Below, piece by piece: positions 62,627-64,000 of a stretch of 64,000 nt of DNA (within the stretch, counting starts at the first letter, position 1; each line of letters begins with the position of its first letter). The position numbers and the translations under genes are program-made. The notes beneath the pieces are model-generated. The model saw only the letters and a program-made list of their open reading frames with translations. It was not told where the DNA came from and did not search any database. Origin of the DNA: Lachnospiraceae bacterium (lineage in GTDB: Bacteria; Bacillota; Clostridia; Lachnospirales; Lachnospiraceae); assembly GCA_017479285.1 (NCBI GenBank), contig JAFVCL010000035.1, positions 1 through 64,000 on the forward strand. Reading direction: 5' to 3'.

Positions 62627-64000
62627 ATGAGTATTAAAGGCTTATATTCAGGCAGAAAATGGCTGATATCGGCTGGAATTGTATTTGCTACGGCTTTATT
62701 CGGCTTTTATATCTGGGCTTTTACAAGCTTTGCGGCAAGCTCGGGAAAAATAACGACCGATGGAGCGCGTGTACGCAAGGACGCAAGTACAAACAGCGAT
62801 ATCGTTACTTCGCTGGCAAAGAATGATTCGATTACTATAAACGGTCAGACCACCGGTGCCGACGGACTTATCTGGTACCAGATAACAACAGCGGCCGGGG
62901 AGAGCGGATATGTCCGTTCAGACCTCGCTTCCGTAACCGACGGATCCACACCGGATACCATCGGCGCTGACGGAAATGTTACCGCCGGAGACCCCAACAT
63001 AAGGCTTGTAAACCCCATCTCCGGAACCGTTACCTACGATCAAAAGGTAAGAGTGCGTCAGGATGCATCCACCTCCAGTACTATAATCGAGGGTCTTGAC
63101 AACGGCACGGTGGTAACCATTAACGGTGTAAAAAACGGGACTGACGGAAGAGAGTGGTATTACATTTCGTTCAATAATGCCGAGGGTAATGAGGTTGTGG
63201 GCTTTTCCCGCTCCGATTTCATAACTCCTTCGGGAGAGCTTACCGATCTTTCAACCGAGGCTCCTGCCGAGGATACTCAGGAAGAGCCTGCTACCGAGGA
63301 ACCGGCCGAGCCGGAGGAGCCCAAGGATTTTGAGACTGAGCTCCAGGACGGAGAGTGGTATCTTCTCGACTACAAGGGAACCTACAATAATGGAGAGGCT
63401 TCAAAGTTCAAGATAAGCGAGATCTTTGAGAATCTCGAGACCTATAAAGAAGCAGCCAATAAGAATAAAGGCAATAAGCTGGTCGTTCCTCTTATAATAT
63501 TTATAATTATCGCTATCGCCGGACTCGGCGGAGCGGCATATCTCTTCCTCAAGCTTCGCGAGGTCAACGATCAGGCGGCATTTGCCGATGCGGAAAAGCA
63601 AAGACGCGCTCGTCTTGCCGGCGGACAGGGGAGCACAAGACCTTCAGGATCACAGTCCGGAAGACCTGCCCAGAGTGGACAGAGACCCGCACAGGGCGGT
63701 GCAAGACCTGCCGGAGCACCTAACGGAAGACCTGCCCAGGGCGGATCGAGACCGATGCCGGGACCTAACGGCAGACCTGCCGGAAGACCTGCGGGAGCGC
63801 CTGCCGGAAGACCTGCCGGAGCACCTGCCGGAAGGCCTGTACAGGGCGGATCGAGACCGATGCCGGGTCCTAACGGGAGACCTGCCGGGAGACCTGCGGG
63901 AGCGCCCACCGGAAGACCTATACAGAGACCTGCGGGTGACAGCGCAGACTATGCGGGAGTTAATTCCCAAAACAGACAGCAGAAGCCGGAGAACGATGAT
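62627..64000 (+). CDS. SH3b-domain membrane protein with Arg/Pro/Gly-repeat tail (cut by window end)
   Basis: The frame opens at ATG 62627 (GGAGGA 9 bases upstream) and is still open at 64000, 458 codons in. A signal-anchor helix (about 14-35, ISAGIVFATALFGFYIW) leads to two bacterial SH3 domains (about 40-105, ITTDGARVRKDASTNSDIV; and 125-200, KVRVRQDASTSSTII) that usually bind peptidoglycan. An acidic linker and a second membrane helix (about 285-307, LVVPLIIFIIIAIAGLGG) follow. The rest is a cytoplasmic-side tail of repeated GRPAGAPAGRP-type units, strongly basic. No recognised full-length family. Last gene of the window, 137 bases after purD. Confidence 0.82.
   Translation, partial: MSIKGLYSGRKWLISAGIVFATALFGFYIWAFTSFAASSGKITTDGARVRKDASTNSDIVTSLAKNDSITINGQTTGADGLIWYQITTAAGESGYVRSDLASVTDGSTPDTIGADGNVTAGDPNIRLVNPISGTVTYDQKVRVRQDASTSSTIIEGLDNGTVVTINGVKNGTDGREWYYISFNNAEGNEVVGFSRSDFITPSGELTDLSTEAPAEDTQEEPATEEPAEPEEPKDFETELQDGEWYLLDYKGTYNNGEASKFKISEIFENLETYKEAANKNKGNKLVVPLIIFIIIAIAGLGGAAYLFLKLREVNDQAAFADAEKQRRARLAGGQGSTRPSGSQSGRPAQSGQRPAQGGARPAGAPNGRPAQGGSRPMPGPNGRPAGRPAGAPAGRPAGAPAGRPVQGGSRPMPGPNGRPAGRPAGAPTGRPIQRPAGDSADYAGVNSQNRQQKPENDD
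63737..63930 (+). repeat. 105-bp-period direct repeat in the Arg/Pro/Gly tail
   Basis: A segment starting CAGGGCGGATCGAGACCG at 63737 recurs at 63842, exactly 105 bases (35 codons) later, with few third-base changes. Shorter GRPAGAP units fill the rest. Encodes a proline/arginine-rich, disordered tail. Confidence 0.75.

Noticed and set aside
63737..63930. CRISPR-like array
   Set aside because: The repeats are in a continuous reading frame, with no spacers of equal length and no cas genes.

Overview
The window reads as a stretch of chromosome from a low-to-moderate GC anaerobic Firmicute, most likely a gut or rumen Lachnospiraceae of the Butyrivibrio type. Reasons: Gram-positive envelope genes (MraY-like transferase, PgsA-like phospholipid synthase, many lipoproteins, no outer-membrane genes), a T-box leader in front of valS, Lachnospiraceae-typical families (DUF4317, a GerMN lipoprotein, DegV, a LytTR regulator) and plant or storage polysaccharide enzymes (GH5, GH13, CE2-type esterase). 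Almost everything is on the + strand in tightly packed operons. I see no tRNA, rRNA, CRISPR array, insertion sequence or prophage.

Layout. 0-7 kb: end of an unknown gene, an HD-GYP response regulator, a DUF436 gene followed by argC, a CE2-like esterase, an MraY-family transferase, greA and a HAD-phosphatase/CAAX-protease fusion. 7.1-17 kb: a chain of touching genes: SbcD/YhaO-like nuclease, a YhaN/SbcC-like ATPase broken by one in-frame TGA, a GH5 glucanase lipoprotein, a polytopic membrane protein and a helicase with a nuclease-like N-terminus. 17-17.5 kb: the only long gene-free stretch, with four DnaA-box-like 9-mers and repeated GTTTACATAAA elements. 17.5-19.2 kb: GH13 enzyme and a small duplicated-motif protein. 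19.2-24.9 kb: arginine block, argG divergent from GNAT-argJ-argB-argD, with helically phased ARG-box-like sites between them. 24.9-34.7 kb: a solute-binding protein, comEA, a response regulator/histidine kinase/GerMN-lipoprotein triad, holA, ridA, degV and a LytTR regulator. 34.9-44.2 kb: aroA, T-box-valS, folC, a 57-residue gene, a zinc-ribbon/TPR membrane protein, a GH25 lysozyme and mntP. 44.2-52.7 kb: DUF4317, a trypsin-like protease, a clostripain-family (C11) lipoprotein with an Asp/Tyr tail, a CDP-alcohol phosphatidyltransferase, pyrE, two small membrane proteins and an M29-like protein with a long N-terminal extension. 52.7-62.5 kb: purE-purM-purN, then a 1245-residue surface protein and a second C11 lipoprotein, then purD. 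62.6-64 kb: an SH3b membrane protein with an Arg/Pro/Gly repeat tail that runs off the window.

The genes cover complete or partial routes for arginine (argC, argJ, argB, argD, argG), purines (purE, purM, purN, purD), pyrimidine (pyrE), chorismate (aroA) and folate (folC). Between them lies an unusually rich set of exported or membrane-anchored proteases and repeat-bearing surface proteins. The most interesting material is the pair of C11 lipoproteins with acidic-aromatic repeat tails, one of which sits with a giant surface protein inside the pur cluster; the broken YhaN-like ATPase; the HAD-CPBP fusion; the DnaA-box/GTTTACAT region; and the phased ARG boxes.
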